Source: Marinococcus halophilus (GTDB lineage: Bacteria; Bacillota; Bacilli; Bacillales; Marinococcaceae). From it: 64,000 nucleotides of DNA. Every line of letters begins with the position of its first letter. Position 1 is the stretch's first letter. The DNA lies in the NCBI RefSeq assembly GCF_002265875.1, contig NZ_NPFA01000010.1, positions 1-64,000 on the forward strand, read 5' to 3'. Under the pieces are notes generated by a model. That model saw only the letters and a program-made list of their open reading frames with translations. It did no database searches and was not told where the DNA came from. Positions 22,238 through 31,575 of this stretch are shown here, in pieces. The position numbers were made by a program, and so were the translations under genes.

Positions 22238-23342
22238 TTATACTTTCATGCTCGCCCGCAGGTATTCATCGATAAACGGATCCAGGTTGCCGTCCATCAC
22301 TGACTGCGTGTTGCCCATTTCGACATTGGTCCGATGGTCTTTCACCATGTTGTACGGATGAAACACGTAGGAACGAATCTGGCTTCCCCAGCCAATTTCT
22401 TTCTGTTCCCCGCGGATTTCATCCATTTCCTGCTGACGTTCTTCGATCTGGCGCTGATACAGCTTTGCCCGCAGCATTTTCATCGCCTGGTCCCGGTTTT
22501 TCAGCTGGGACCGTTCGTTTTGGCACGTGACGATGATATTTGTCGGCAGGTGGGTAATCCGCACTGCGGAATCCGTGGTGTTTACGTGCTGACCGCCGGC
22601 CCCGCTCGCCCGGTACGTATCGATTCTTAAATCCTCCGTCCGCACTTCCACCTCTACGGAGTCTTCCATTTCCGGCATAACTTCGCAGGAGACAAAGGAG
22701 GTATGCCGGCGCCCTGAAGAGTCAAACGGTGAAATCCGCACGAGCCGGTGCACGCCCTTTTCTGCTTTCAGAAAGCCGTAGGCGTTGTAGCCCTTGATCA
22801 TCATGGTGACGCTTTTCAGGCCGGCTTCGTCCCCCGGAAGATAATCCAGGGTTTCCACCGTATAGTTTTTCTTTTCTGCCCAGCGGGTGTACATCCGAAG
22901 CAGCATGGACGCCCAGTCCTGGGATTCGGTACCGCCCGCACCGGGATGGAGCTCCAGGATCGCGTTATTTTTATCGTACGGCTCGCTGAGAAGCATTTGC
23001 AGTTCAAAATCGTTAATGTCTTTTTTCAACTGCCTTGTGCCTGATTCGAGCTCTTCTTTTAAATCTTCATCGTCTTCTTCCTTCACAAGCTCGTAGGATA
23101 CTTCCAGGTTCTCATGCTGCTCTTCAAGACGACGGTAACCTTCAGTAATATCCTTTAATGCATTGTTTTCATCAATAACTTTCTTAGAAGCATCCTGGTC
23201 GTCCCAGAAGCCGGGGTGGGTCATCTTTTCTTCGAGTTCGCTGATGCGCTCTTCCTTTACTTCGAAGTCAAAGAGACCCCCTAAAGTCCGCTAATCGCTT
23301 AGCCATATTTTCAAGTTCGTTTCGAATTTCTGCCATATCCAT
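22238..23342 (-). CDS. prfB: Peptide chain release factor 2 (programmed +1 frameshift)
   Basis: RF2 ends translation at UGA and UAA. The reading frame is split: 24 codons from ATG at 23342 end at an in-frame TGA (23270-23268), and the rest continues in the +1 frame from 23269 to 22238, giving 367 residues. The slip site is an internal AGGGGG followed by CTT TGA C, the standard autoregulatory arrangement. The stop-codon-reading SPF motif ([14 protein letters not shown]) and catalytic GGQ ([16 protein letters not shown]) are intact. The start has AAGGAG nine bases upstream. Confidence 0.97.
23266..23281 (-). promoter_or_regulatory. RF2 programmed frameshift site
   Basis: Minus strand AGGGGGTCTCTTTGAC: an internal Shine-Dalgarno-like AGGGGG a few bases before CTT-TGA. 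When RF2 is scarce the P-site tRNA slips from CTT to TTT and the frame changes. Confidence 0.95.
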
Positions 23343-23376
23343 GTAAGAAATCTCCTTTCTGAATGTAGGTGGCAAG

Positions 23377-23405
23377 GAAAAAACCCGAAGCTGAGCACTT
23401 CGGGG
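23377..23405 (-). terminator. Terminator between secA and prfB
   Basis: Minus strand CCCGAAG-TGCTCAG-CTTCGGG followed by six T, 28 bases after the secA stop, partly separating secA from prfB. Confidence 0.88.
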
Positions 23406-23432
23406 ATTCATGCTGCCGTTTCTCGTATACTG

Positions 23433-25925
23433 CTACCGTTTGTTCGGCACCGGCATTTTCCGGTTCCCGTTTGCCGGCGCTGTTTTCTTCTTATTTTTCT
23501 GCTGTTCTTGTTCTGCTTCCTGCTCGTCCTGCCGCACTGCTTTTCCTTTAGCGACTTCCTGGCGCTGCAGATTCTCTTCGTTCACTTCTGATTTGATTAC
23601 GTACGTGGCTACTTCTTCTTCAATCGAGGCGATCATGTCTTCAAACATGTTAAAGCCTTCGAATTTGTATTCCCGAAGCGGGTCGTTCTGGCCGTAGGCC
23701 CGCAGGTGGATGCCCTGGCGAAGCTGATCCATCTGATCAATATGGTTCATCCACTTCCGGTCGACCGAACGGAGAAGCAGCACCTTTTCGAATTCCCGCA
23801 TGGATTCTTCGTCAAATTCCTGTTCTTTTGCTTCATAGTTGCCTTTTGCTGTTTCCCATACTTTTTCAACGACTTCTTCCTGTTCGAGGCCTTTCACATC
23901 CTGCTCGGTCAAGTCGCCCTCGTTCAGTACGGTCGTATTCAGATAATGAAGCATGCCTTCAAGGTCCCAGTCCTCCGGCACCTGTTCCACCGGCGTATAA
24001 GCCGCAACGATATTTTTCACCGTAGATTCCAGCATACGGAGCACAATGCCTCTCAGATTGTCAGACTCAAGCACTTCCATCCGCTGGGCATAAATAATAT
24101 CACGCTGTTCACGCATAACGTCGTCGTACTGCAGGATCTGTTTCCGGGAGTCATAGTTGGCTCCTTCCACCCGCTTTTGTGACTGTTCCACTGCACGGGT
24201 GACGAGCTTGCTTTCGATCGGCTGGTCTTCCTCCATGCCCAGGCGTTCCATCATGCCGCGCATGTTATCAGAGCCAAACCGGCGCATCAGCTCGTCTTCC
24301 ATTGACAGGTAAAACTGGGAAGCCCCCGGGTCTCCCTGGCGCCCGGAACGGCCGCGGAGCTGGTTGTCGATCCGGCGGCTTTCGTGCCGCTCGGTGCCAA
24401 TGACAAACAGTCCACCAAGATCAGCGACGCCGTCCCCGAGCTTGATGTCAGTCCCACGCCCGGCCATGTTGGTCGCAATGGTGACGGCTCCCCGCTGACC
24501 GGCATTTTCAATAATTTTCGCTTCATTTTCGTGATTTTTTGCATTCAGGATGTTATGAGGCACGTTCTTCTTTTTCAGATAGCGTGAGATCAGCTCTGAC
24601 GTATCCACGTTTACCGTACCGACAAGCACGGGTTGGCCGGTTTCGTACAGTTCAGCGATCTTTTCCGCTGCCGCCCGGTATTTTGCTTCCCGGGTCTTAA
24701 AGATCAAATCGGATTTATCTTCACGGACCACCGGCTTATTGGTCGGAATTGAAATAACATCCGTGCCGTAAATATTGCGGAATTCCTCTTCTTCCGTTTT
24801 CGCTGTCCCGGTCATGCCGGCGAGCTTTTGATACATGCGGAAGTAGTTCTGGAACGTAATTGATGCGAGCGTCATGCTTTCTTTCTGTACCCGCATGCCT
24901 TCCTTCGCCTCAATGGCCTGGTGGAGGCCTTCACTGTACCGGCGGCCGGCCATCAGACGTCCGGTAAACTGGTCCACAATAACAACCTTACCGTCCTGAA
25001 CCACGTAATCCTCGTCACGGTGCATCGTCACATGGGCCTTCAGCCCCTGGTTAATATGGTGCAGCAGCTGCACGTGCTGCTGGTCGTACAGATTTTCGAT
25101 TTGAAAAGCTTTTTCTGCCCGCGTGACGCCTTCGTCGGTCAAAAGCACTGTTTTAGTTTTTTCATCGATCGTATAATCCCGCTCTTCCTTCAGCCGACTC
25201 ACAAACACATTCGCCGCAGCGTACAGTTTGGTCGACTGCTCCACCGAGCCTGAAATGATCAGCGGTGTTCTCGCTTCGTCGATCAAAATCGAGTCAACTT
25301 CATCCACGAGCGCAAAATGCAGCGGCCGCTGCACCATTTGTTCCTTATACAGCACCATATTGTCCCGCAGGTAGTCAAAGCCGAACTCGTTGTTTGTTCC
25401 ATACGTAATATCAGCCAGGTAAGCATCCCGTTTTGCTTCTTTACTCATGTCTTTTAAATTCAGGCCGACGGTCAACCCGAGGAACCGGTACAGCTCCCCT
25501 AACGTTTCACTGTCACGCTTGGCCAGGTAGTCGTTGACCGTAACAACGTGCACGCCTTTGCCGGTAATTGCGTTTAAATAAACCGGCATGGTGGCCACGA
25601 GGGTCTTCCCTTCCCCCGTCTTCATTTCAGCAATATCGCCATCGTTTAATACGATAGCGCCCATCAGCTGTACGCGGAAAGGAGTCATGCCGAGCACTCG
25701 TGTCGACGCTTCTGCCACCACAGCGTATGCTTCCGGAAGCAGCTGTTCCAGCTTTTCGCCCTTTTGGTAGCGCTCTTTAAACTCTTCTGTTTTACGGACA
25801 AGGTCCTCATCGCTCAAAACCTGGACATCTTCATAAAAAGCTTCTATTTTTTCGGCTTTTTTCTCCAGTTTTTTTACATATTTCTGGTTTGTATCTCCAA
25901 TGACTTTCTTCAATAAACCTCTCAT
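23433..25925 (-). CDS. secA: Protein translocase ATPase SecA, lacking the zinc-binding tail
   Basis: An 830-residue motor that drives preproteins through SecYEG. It has Walker A in [14 protein letters not shown], the DEAD-type [16 protein letters not shown], helicase block [16 protein letters not shown] and the helical scaffold/wing C-terminal half. The protein ends in an acidic-lysine linker and KMPVPNKR, without the CxCxSGK...C(H/C) SEC-C motif found at the end of B. subtilis SecA. Upstream hpf is transcribed separately. Confidence 0.97.
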   Translation of the reverse strand: MRGLLKKVIGDTNQKYVKKLEKKAEKIEAFYEDVQVLSDEDLVRKTEEFKERYQKGEKLEQLLPEAYAVVAEASTRVLGMTPFRVQLMGAIVLNDGDIAEMKTGEGKTLVATMPVYLNAITGKGVHVVTVNDYLAKRDSETLGELYRFLGLTVGLNLKDMSKEAKRDAYLADITYGTNNEFGFDYLRDNMVLYKEQMVQRPLHFALVDEVDSILIDEARTPLIISGSVEQSTKLYAAANVFVSRLKEERDYTIDEKTKTVLLTDEGVTRAEKAFQIENLYDQQHVQLLHHINQGLKAHVTMHRDEDYVVQDGKVVIVDQFTGRLMAGRRYSEGLHQAIEAKEGMRVQKESMTLASITFQNYFRMYQKLAGMTGTAKTEEEEFRNIYGTDVISIPTNKPVVREDKSDLIFKTREAKYRAAAEKIAELYETGQPVLVGTVNVDTSELISRYLKKKNVPHNILNAKNHENEAKIIENAGQRGAVTIATNMAGRGTDIKLGDGVADLGGLFVIGTERHESRRIDNQLRGRSGRQGDPGASQFYLSMEDELMRRFGSDNMRGMMERLGMEEDQPIESKLVTRAVEQSQKRVEGANYDSRKQILQYDDVMREQRDIIYAQRMEVLESDNLRGIVLRMLESTVKNIVAAYTPVEQVPEDWDLEGMLHYLNTTVLNEGDLTEQDVKGLEQEEVVEKVWETAKGNYEAKEQEFDEESMREFEKVLLLRSVDRKWMNHIDQMDQLRQGIHLRAYGQNDPLREYKFEGFNMFEDMIASIEEEVATYVIKSEVNEENLQRQEVAKGKAVRQDEQEAEQEQQKNKKKTAPANGNRKMPVPNKR

Positions 25926-26071
25926 GGTTTAATCATCGTCCTCTCTTTCGTACCATCTAGCCGAAATACGATTGACGCGCATAATTTTTGATTGTTAAGG
26001 AGTGCGTAAAGCTTAATTTATCTGTTTTTTCATATATAAATGAATCGTTGTATTTCTAAGCATCATCGTAC

Positions 26072-26100
26072 ATTTTAACAGTATTCCGCTATTGTTACAA
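26072..26100 (-). promoter_or_regulatory. Promoter of secA
   Basis: Minus strand TTGTAA, 17-base spacer, TAAAAT with a TGT extension, about 150 bases before secA. The long AT-rich leader that follows (25926-26071) has no structure I can name. Confidence 0.65.
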
Positions 26101-26120
26101 CGAGAACCCGTGCTCGCGGT

Positions 26121-26160
26121 AAAACCAAAACAAGCCCTGCGCTTTTCAGCACAGGACTTG
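26121..26160 (-). terminator. Terminator of hpf
   Basis: Minus strand CAAGTCCTGTGC / GCGCAGGGCTTG (12 bp with G-T pairs) followed by TTTTGGTTTT, shortly after the hpf stop. Confidence 0.88.
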
Positions 26161-26173
26161 TAAATGCATATAT

Positions 26174-26770
26174 TTATTCTTCCGGTTCAATTAAGCCGTA
26201 GCGTCCGTCGCGACGTCTGTACACGACTGAGGTATCACCGCTGACAGAATTAGCAAAAACAAAGAAGTTATGGCCGAGCATATCCATTTGCAGGATTGCT
26301 TCTTCGGTATCCATCGGTTTTAGGTTAAACCGTTTAGTCCGGACGATTTCAAGACCGTCGTCCTCTTCTGTTACTTCATCAGTCAAAGGAGCTTCTTTTA
26401 CGCCGCCATTGGCAATTTCATCGTTTAATTCTTCGATGTTGGTTTTAAACACTTCCGAGGTTTTGCCGTTTTGGCGGAACTTGCGGTTGACTTTCGTTTT
26501 ATATTTTCGAATCTGCCGTTCGAGCTTATCCGTCGCAAGATCGATCGCCGCATACATATCCGTATGCGTTTCTTCTGCACGGAGGAGCAGCTGCGGCATA
26601 GGGATAGTCACTTCTAAAATTTTCTCGCTGTTTTGAACTTCCATATTCACATGGACGTCCGCCACAGGGGTCGTATCAAAATAACGTTCAAGCTTACTTA
26701 CTTTCTTTTCTACGTAACCTCGAAGAGCTGGAGTCACCTCTAAGTTTTCCCCGCGAATGTTAAAGTTCAT
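26174..26770 (-). CDS. hpf: Long-form ribosome hibernation promoting factor
   Basis: A 198-residue protein that dimerises 70S ribosomes into inactive 100S particles in stationary phase. The N-terminal S30AE domain (about 1-100, MNFNIRGENLEVTPALRGYVEKK) is joined by an acidic linker to the C-terminal dimerisation domain (about 135-195, RTKRFNLKPMDTEEAILQMDMLGHNFFVFAN). The start is the ATG with AAGGAGGGG eight bases before it; a TTG one codon earlier is less likely. Position before secA matches yvyD/hpf of B. subtilis. Confidence 0.96.
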   Translation of the reverse strand: MNFNIRGENLEVTPALRGYVEKKVSKLERYFDTTPVADVHVNMEVQNSEKILEVTIPMPQLLLRAEETHTDMYAAIDLATDKLERQIRKYKTKVNRKFRQNGKTSEVFKTNIEELNDEIANGGVKEAPLTDEVTEEDDGLEIVRTKRFNLKPMDTEEAILQMDMLGHNFFVFANSVSGDTSVVYRRRDGRYGLIEPEE

Positions 26771-26805
26771 CAAGTGAACCCCTCCTTATCGTTATGTGTC
26801 TACTT

Positions 26806-26835
26806 TCTATATTCCTGTTGCGAAATCCTTTTCAA
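26806..26835 (-). promoter_or_regulatory. Candidate promoter of hpf
   Basis: Minus strand TTGAAA, 18-base spacer, TATAGA, about 40 bases before hpf. The B. subtilis gene uses SigB and SigH, but I could not find a convincing GTTTAA/GGGTAT pair here. Confidence 0.4.
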
Positions 26836-26950
26836 ACAACAAAATTTTTTAGAAAGTGAAAAGAATGTGGCTTAACAATAGTGTCTCAGGACTTATGAAA
26901 CAGATAAAACCCTTTTAAATGTCACCGGTAACTTAATCTGGTACTTATTA

Positions 26951-26985
26951 TAAAAAAAGCTGTACCGGAACGCTCCGGCACAGCT
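26951..26985 (-). terminator. Terminator of gabD
   Basis: Minus strand AGCTGTGCCGGA-GCGT-TCCGGTACAGCT followed by seven T: a 12-bp stem, ten bases after the gabD stop. Confidence 0.95.
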
Positions 26986-26995
26986 CATTTTCCTA

Positions 26996-28423
26996 TTATA
27001 GTCCTATCGAAATATATTTGGTTTCGAGAAACGGCATGATGCCCTGACGGCCGCCTTCGCGTCCAACACCGCTCTGCTTCCAACCCCCGAATGGTGCCTG
27101 GGCAGCCGATGGCCCGCCGTCGTTCCAGCCTACAATCCCGTACTCGAGTCCTTCGGCCACTTTCATGCCCCGGGACATGTTTTCGGTAAAGAAATACGAA
27201 GCAAGCCCGAATGGCGTCGTGTTCGCCAGCTTGACGCCCTCTTCATCACTGGTGATTTTCTGCACCGGCGCCACCGGCCCGAATGTTTCTTCATGCATGA
27301 TGATCATATCATGGTTAACGTCACGGAGCACGGTTGGCTCAAAGTAGTAGCCGCCGTCTTTTTCATAGCCGTTGCCGCCCGTGACGACTTTCGCACCTTT
27401 ATCGACGGCGTCCTGAACGTGGCGCTCAACTTTATCATACGCATCCTTATCAATCAGCGGGCCGACCTTTACATTTTCGTCCATGCCGTCGCCGACTTTC
27501 AGGTCTTTGCAGGCATCTGCAAATTTTTCCACAAATTCTTCGTATACCTTTTCATCAGCATACACCCGGTTGACGCAGATGCATGTCTGGCCGGAGGCAC
27601 GGAATTTCGAAGCCACGACGCCATTTACCGCTTTGCCAATGTCCGCATCATCAAGCACAAGGGCCGGCGCATGGCCGCCGAGTTCGAGCGACAGCTTTTT
27701 AATATCCTGAGCACCCTGCTCCATCAAATTGCTTCCGACTTCGGTAGAGCCGGTAAAGGTGACTTTTCGTACTTTTTCGTTCGACATTAATTCATTGCCG
27801 ATCGCTGACGAGCTTTGGCCGGTCACCAGGTTGATCACGCCTTTGGGCACGCCCGCCTCTTCACAGATTTCCACGAAGCGAACGGCGGACAGCGGCGTAT
27901 TTTTCGCCGGCTTCAGCACGATCGTGCAGCCTGCAGCCAGGGCCGGTCCTACCTTACGGGTGATCATCGCCTGCGGGAAATTCCACGGCGTAATCGCACC
28001 GACGACGCCGACGGGCTGGTGAATCACCATCAGCCGCTTGTTTTCCGAGCCGGAGGGAATCGTTTCGCCATAAACCCGTTTGGCTTCGTCCGCGTACCAT
28101 TCAATAAAGGAAGCCGCATAGGCCACCTCTCCTTTAGCCTCTGCAAGAGGTTTCCCCATTTCCCTAGTCAGCAGTTCACCGAGTTCATCCTGGCGCTCCA
28201 TCATCAGGCCGTGAATCTTGCGGAGAATGTCTGCGCGTTCGTACGCGGTCGTTTTCGACCAGGAATCAAACGCTTCGTGCGCAGCATTGATCGCTTCCTT
28301 CGTTTCTGCTTCTCCTGCGTTGGCGGTCTCACCGACTACTTCCCCATTCGCCGGATTGATAACGTCCAAGGTTCCTTCGTCTGCCTCTTTCCATTCACCG
28401 TTAATATATATTTTTCCAAACAT
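26996..28423 (-). CDS. gabD: NAD(P)-dependent succinate-semialdehyde dehydrogenase
   Basis: A 475-residue aldehyde dehydrogenase that oxidises succinic semialdehyde, the product of GABA transamination, to succinate. Catalytic cysteine is in FRASGQTCICVNRVY, the glutamate in LELGGHAPALVLDD, and the oxyanion asparagine in TPWNFPQAMITRK. GQTCxC followed by NR is characteristic of the GabD branch. Upstream open codons are ignored because GGGAG lies about ten bases before MFGKIYING. It is the third gene after gabT and the permease but has a 350-base leader of its own with paired palindromes. Confidence 0.92.
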   Translation of the reverse strand: MFGKIYINGEWKEADEGTLDVINPANGEVVGETANAGEAETKEAINAAHEAFDSWSKTTAYERADILRKIHGLMMERQDELGELLTREMGKPLAEAKGEVAYAASFIEWYADEAKRVYGETIPSGSENKRLMVIHQPVGVVGAITPWNFPQAMITRKVGPALAAGCTIVLKPAKNTPLSAVRFVEICEEAGVPKGVINLVTGQSSSAIGNELMSNEKVRKVTFTGSTEVGSNLMEQGAQDIKKLSLELGGHAPALVLDDADIGKAVNGVVASKFRASGQTCICVNRVYADEKVYEEFVEKFADACKDLKVGDGMDENVKVGPLIDKDAYDKVERHVQDAVDKGAKVVTGGNGYEKDGGYYFEPTVLRDVNHDMIIMHEETFGPVAPVQKITSDEEGVKLANTTPFGLASYFFTENMSRGMKVAEGLEYGIVGWNDGGPSAAQAPFGGWKQSGVGREGGRQGIMPFLETKYISIGL

Positions 28424-28775
28424 ACAATCATTACTCCCTTTCATGCGTGAATGTGCATCGTTCATTCTATACCCGCAAATTCCATTTATTATTCTGCTCA
28501 TTCCTAAATCGTCTACTTCCTATTTTAGAATAGGACATGCGGAAGCACTCCTATTTTAAAATAAAGCCTAAAGAAGCGGAGTCCCTTGTATTCCGGGGAT
28601 TCAGAACATATGATAGTAGCAGGCAGCAGCACTTCGGCTGCTCTCTTCTACATATTTCCCCTCATACCTCTGACAGCAGCAACCTCCCACACTGTTCTGT
28701 CCGTCCGGGCGCCGCTCCCCTTGTCTAAGCGGCCGTACCGGACACCAGAATCCCGGTTTCCGCCGGGGTTCTTTC
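28424..28775 (-). other. gabD leader: no gene, paired palindromes and hairpins
   Basis: No gene is visible in these 352 bases. They hold two related AT-rich palindromes (28518-28535 and 28552-28563), a hairpin AGCAGC-ACTTCG-GCTGCT near 28624-28641, and an imperfect GC-rich hairpin near 28748-28770 that lacks a U-run. AAAGAAGCGGAGTCCC near 28569 faintly resembles the dispersed repeat at 42566. A promoter for gabD is expected here but I cannot pick one with confidence. Confidence 0.5.
28518..28563. promoter_or_regulatory. Two related palindromes 31 bp apart, putative operator
   Basis: TCCTATTTTAGAATAGGA (28518-28535) and, after CATGCGGAAGCAC, a copy TCCTATTTTAAAATAAAG whose centre TATTTTAAAATA (28552-28563) is a perfect palindrome. 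Centres are 31 bp apart, about three helical turns. A DNA-binding dimer pair is plausible; the protein is unknown. Confidence 0.4.
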
Positions 28776-30155
28776 TTATGGTCTCTTACTGCTGAAAGAG
28801 CTTTCTTCTTCCTTTTGATAGACCGGTTTTTGTACCGCGTACAGCACTGCCCCCATTAAAATCCATCCACCTAAAATAATCCATTCATACGGCCAGATAA
28901 GCGCTGCCGGCATACCCGGAAAGTACAGAAGCACAAATCCTGTACTCAAAATCACCGCCAGCCATCCTACAATTTTATACGGACCAATGCGAAACGGACG
29001 TTCAAGCGCAGGTTCTGTTTTGCGCAACCGAAGAAAGGCCATAGAAACGAGTAAATATCCACCGACAATTCCAATCCCTCCGGCATCAACAATCCATACG
29101 AGCGCCGGCCGGCCGAGCAGTGGCGCTATAAACGCCAGAGCACCAAGGAAAAGAATACTGTTGGACGGGGTGCCGTATTTTGGATGTTTTTTGCCAAACC
29201 AGGCTGGCACCATTTTCCGGTCCGCCATTTTACCGAGCACACGGCTCCCGCCGATAATAAAAGCATTCCAGCTTGTAATAATGCCGGCAACGCCCCCAAG
29301 CACGAGGATCGTTCCAAACACCTGACTGCCCAGAAGGTTCACCATTGCGTCCGCTGTAGCTAAGGAAGAGCCTGCCAATTCCTCCGGCCCAAGCCCGAGA
29401 GTCACACCAAAAGCAATCAGCAGGTAAAAAATAACGGCTGTTACGATAGAAATAATCAGAATCCTGCCAATGCTTTTTCCTGGTGCTTTGATTTCAGAAG
29501 CTACCTGTGGAATAACGTCAAAGCCGACAAAAAGAAACGGCACCATGACAAGTACAGCAAACACTCCAGCAGACCCATCCTGGAAAAACGGCTGCACGTT
29601 GCCGTAATCACCGTTAAATACAGCGCCTCCCAAAAGCAGGACGCCCGTACCAACAATAACGAGTGTAAAGATGGACTGGAAAAATGATGCCGGCTTGATT
29701 CCGAAGTAGTTAAGCGCCGTCATAGCTACTGCGCCTCCAGAGCCAATAAGCACCCACGTCGCATAAACCTCCCAGCCGTTCAGCGTCCATAAATAGCCGG
29801 CATGGTCCTGCGGCAGTATATAGTCGATAACCGTCGGCAGCGCCACTGCTTCAAACGTGACCACTGACACATAACCAAGCAGAATTCCCCATGCAGCCAC
29901 AAAGGCTGCACTCCGGCCAAATGCACGTTCTACGAAGACCAGGCCTCCTCCGGACTCCGGAATTGCCGAGGCGAGTTCAGCGTAGGTAAGTCCAATCAGG
30001 GCCACAAGAATACCGCCGATAAGAAAAGCTGCTGTAGTACCGAGAGAACCCGCTTCCATGATCCATGTACCGGAGAGCACCACCCACCCCCAGCCAAGCA
30101 TAGCGCCAAGGGCGAGAAACAGGACATCCTTTTGATTCAATACTTTCTGATTCAT
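28776..30155 (-). CDS. APC family amino acid permease, probable GABA uptake
   Basis: A 459-residue protein with about 12 TM helices and the APC signature in TM1 (ALGAMLGWGWVVLSGTWI) and AELASAIPESGGGLVFVERAFG. It couples amino acid entry to a cation gradient or exchange. Its ATG overlaps the gabT stop (ATATGA), which ties it to GABA use; a GABA or related omega-amino acid substrate is inferred from that context only. It is not obviously the classical GabP, so I give no symbol. Confidence 0.82.
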   Translation of the reverse strand: MNQKVLNQKDVLFLALGAMLGWGWVVLSGTWIMEAGSLGTTAAFLIGGILVALIGLTYAELASAIPESGGGLVFVERAFGRSAAFVAAWGILLGYVSVVTFEAVALPTVIDYILPQDHAGYLWTLNGWEVYATWVLIGSGGAVAMTALNYFGIKPASFFQSIFTLVIVGTGVLLLGGAVFNGDYGNVQPFFQDGSAGVFAVLVMVPFLFVGFDVIPQVASEIKAPGKSIGRILIISIVTAVIFYLLIAFGVTLGLGPEELAGSSLATADAMVNLLGSQVFGTILVLGGVAGIITSWNAFIIGGSRVLGKMADRKMVPAWFGKKHPKYGTPSNSILFLGALAFIAPLLGRPALVWIVDAGGIGIVGGYLLVSMAFLRLRKTEPALERPFRIGPYKIVGWLAVILSTGFVLLYFPGMPAALIWPYEWIILGGWILMGAVLYAVQKPVYQKEEESSFSSKRP

Positions 30156-31462
30156 ATTACCTCTCCTTCTATCTCCTTCAACACAAATTCAAGCTTTTCC
30201 ACCCCTTTGGAAAGCTCTACTTCTGTGATGACAATCGGGGCCAGAAAACGAATTACATTTCCATGCACACCAGCGGATAAAAGCAGCAGGCCATGTTCAT
30301 TTGCTTTCTTCGTCACCCGGGCGGTTTTTTCAGGGTCCGGAGTGAGACCGTCTGCCTTCACAATTTCAAATGCGGCCATCGCGCCCAGGCGGCGGTGGCC
30401 CCGGATCCAGCTGTAAGACTTTTCCCATTCACCCGCGTATTGCTCCCACTTCGCGCCGAGCCATTCTGCCCGCTCGTTCAGCCTTTCGGATTCAATTATG
30501 TTGATCACGGCAAGTGCGGCCTCGCATGCCACTGGATTTCCACAGTAAGTTCCGCCGATTTCCCCAGGCCCGGCGGCGTCCATCACTTCTGCTTTTCCAA
30601 TGACTCCGCTGAGCGGAAAACCGGCAGCAAGCGACTTGGAAACAGTGATCAGATCGGGCTCAACCCCGAAATGCTCGATGGCAAACCATTTCCCAGTACG
30701 CGCAAACCCTGCCTGAATCTCATCTGAAACAAACAGAATCCCGTGATCGCGGCACAGCTCCGCTACATAGCGCACAAACGATGCCGGCGGAACGATAAAT
30801 CCTCCTTCTCCCTGTACGGGCTCCATCACAATGCAGGCCAGTTCATCAGGAGCTACTTCTGTTTTCAAAAAAAGATCCAGCTCTTCGATGACGTGCTGCT
30901 CGTATTCGCGTTCTGTCATCGAAGCCGGGCGGCGGAACATATATGGATACGGTGCATGATACACCTCCGGGCTGAACGGCCCGAACTTGTGCTTATAAGG
31001 CTTTACCTTTGCTGTCATTGCCATGGTCATATTTGTGCGTCCGTGAAAACCGCGTTCGAATGTGAGCACTCCTGACCGCCCAGTTGCCTTCCGGGCGATT
31101 TTCACCGCATTTTCCACGGCTTCCGCCCCGCTGTTAAACAATGCTGTTTTCTTCGCCTCTGCCCCCGGAGCAAGGTTGCTCAGGCGAGCCGCCAGTTCAA
31201 TATACGAGTCGTACATTATTACATTAAACCCAGGGTGCGTGATCTTGTCCATCTGTTTTTTGGCCGCTTCCACAACTTTTGGATGCGAATGTCCCACGTT
31301 CATTGTGCCGATGGCACCAGCGAAATCAATGAACTCCGCTCCGTTTTCATCAATGATTGTTGCCCCCTGCCCGCTGGCTGCAATTGAGCGGTTTCCGTTC
31401 CCGATACTTTTTGGTACGTATTGATCTCTTTTTTCCTGCCATGTCTGATGCAGTGCTTTCAT
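30152..31462 (-). CDS. gabT: 4-aminobutyrate aminotransferase
   Basis: A 436-residue class III PLP aminotransferase that moves the amino group of GABA to 2-oxoglutarate. Recognisable parts are NSGAEAVENAVKIARKATGR, the F-x-FHGRT-type ERGFHGRTNMTMAMT, the cofactor-contact DEIQAGFARTGKWFA and the PLP lysine in TVSKSLAAGFPLSGVIG. It is divergent from gabR across a 113-bp shared control region. Length is normal. A related beta-alanine or 5-aminovalerate activity cannot be excluded. Confidence 0.9.
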   Translation of the reverse strand: MKALHQTWQEKRDQYVPKSIGNGNRSIAASGQGATIIDENGAEFIDFAGAIGTMNVGHSHPKVVEAAKKQMDKITHPGFNVIMYDSYIELAARLSNLAPGAEAKKTALFNSGAEAVENAVKIARKATGRSGVLTFERGFHGRTNMTMAMTAKVKPYKHKFGPFSPEVYHAPYPYMFRRPASMTEREYEQHVIEELDLFLKTEVAPDELACIVMEPVQGEGGFIVPPASFVRYVAELCRDHGILFVSDEIQAGFARTGKWFAIEHFGVEPDLITVSKSLAAGFPLSGVIGKAEVMDAAGPGEIGGTYCGNPVACEAALAVINIIESERLNERAEWLGAKWEQYAGEWEKSYSWIRGHRRLGAMAAFEIVKADGLTPDPEKTARVTKKANEHGLLLLSAGVHGNVIRFLAPIVITEVELSKGVEKLEFVLKEIEGEVI

Positions 31463-31480
31463 CGAAACGAAGCCTCCTAA

Positions 31481-31508
31481 TTGTTTTTATTTTTCGCAAT
31501 TGTATAAT
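31481..31508 (+). promoter_or_regulatory. Promoter of gabR
   Basis: Plus strand TTGTTT, 16-base spacer, TATAAT. It overlaps the divergent gabT -10 (minus TACAAT at 31499-31504), which has no good -35 of its own, as expected for an activator-dependent promoter. Confidence 0.6.
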
Positions 31509-31513
31509 TATTT

Positions 31514-31554
31514 TGGTATCATGAGTAGAACCAGTTACGAAAAATAAATGGTAC
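31514..31554. promoter_or_regulatory. GabR-type direct repeat operator
   Basis: TGGTAT at 31514-31519 and TGGTAC at 31549-31554 (reverse complements ATACCA and GTACCA), 35 bp start to start. B. subtilis GabR binds two ATACCA direct repeats about three turns apart between gabR and gabT. The first copy covers the gabR start point and the gabT -35 spacer region. Confidence 0.6.
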
Positions 31555-31575
31555 CAGCCGGAGCGTGACATTACA

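Noticed and set aside
22238-23342. prfB as a frameshifted pseudogene
   Set aside because: The in-frame TGA is part of the conserved RF2 autoregulatory slip site, with AGGGGG and CTTTGAC in place.
26821-26900. SigB or SigH promoter before hpf
   Set aside because: A GTTTGA element is present, but the matching GGGTAT -10 is missing at the right spacing; the SigA-like pair is better.
28735-28775. GC-rich hairpin after the permease gene as a terminator
   Set aside because: The stem has a mismatch and no U-run follows on the minus strand, so read-through into gabD is possible.
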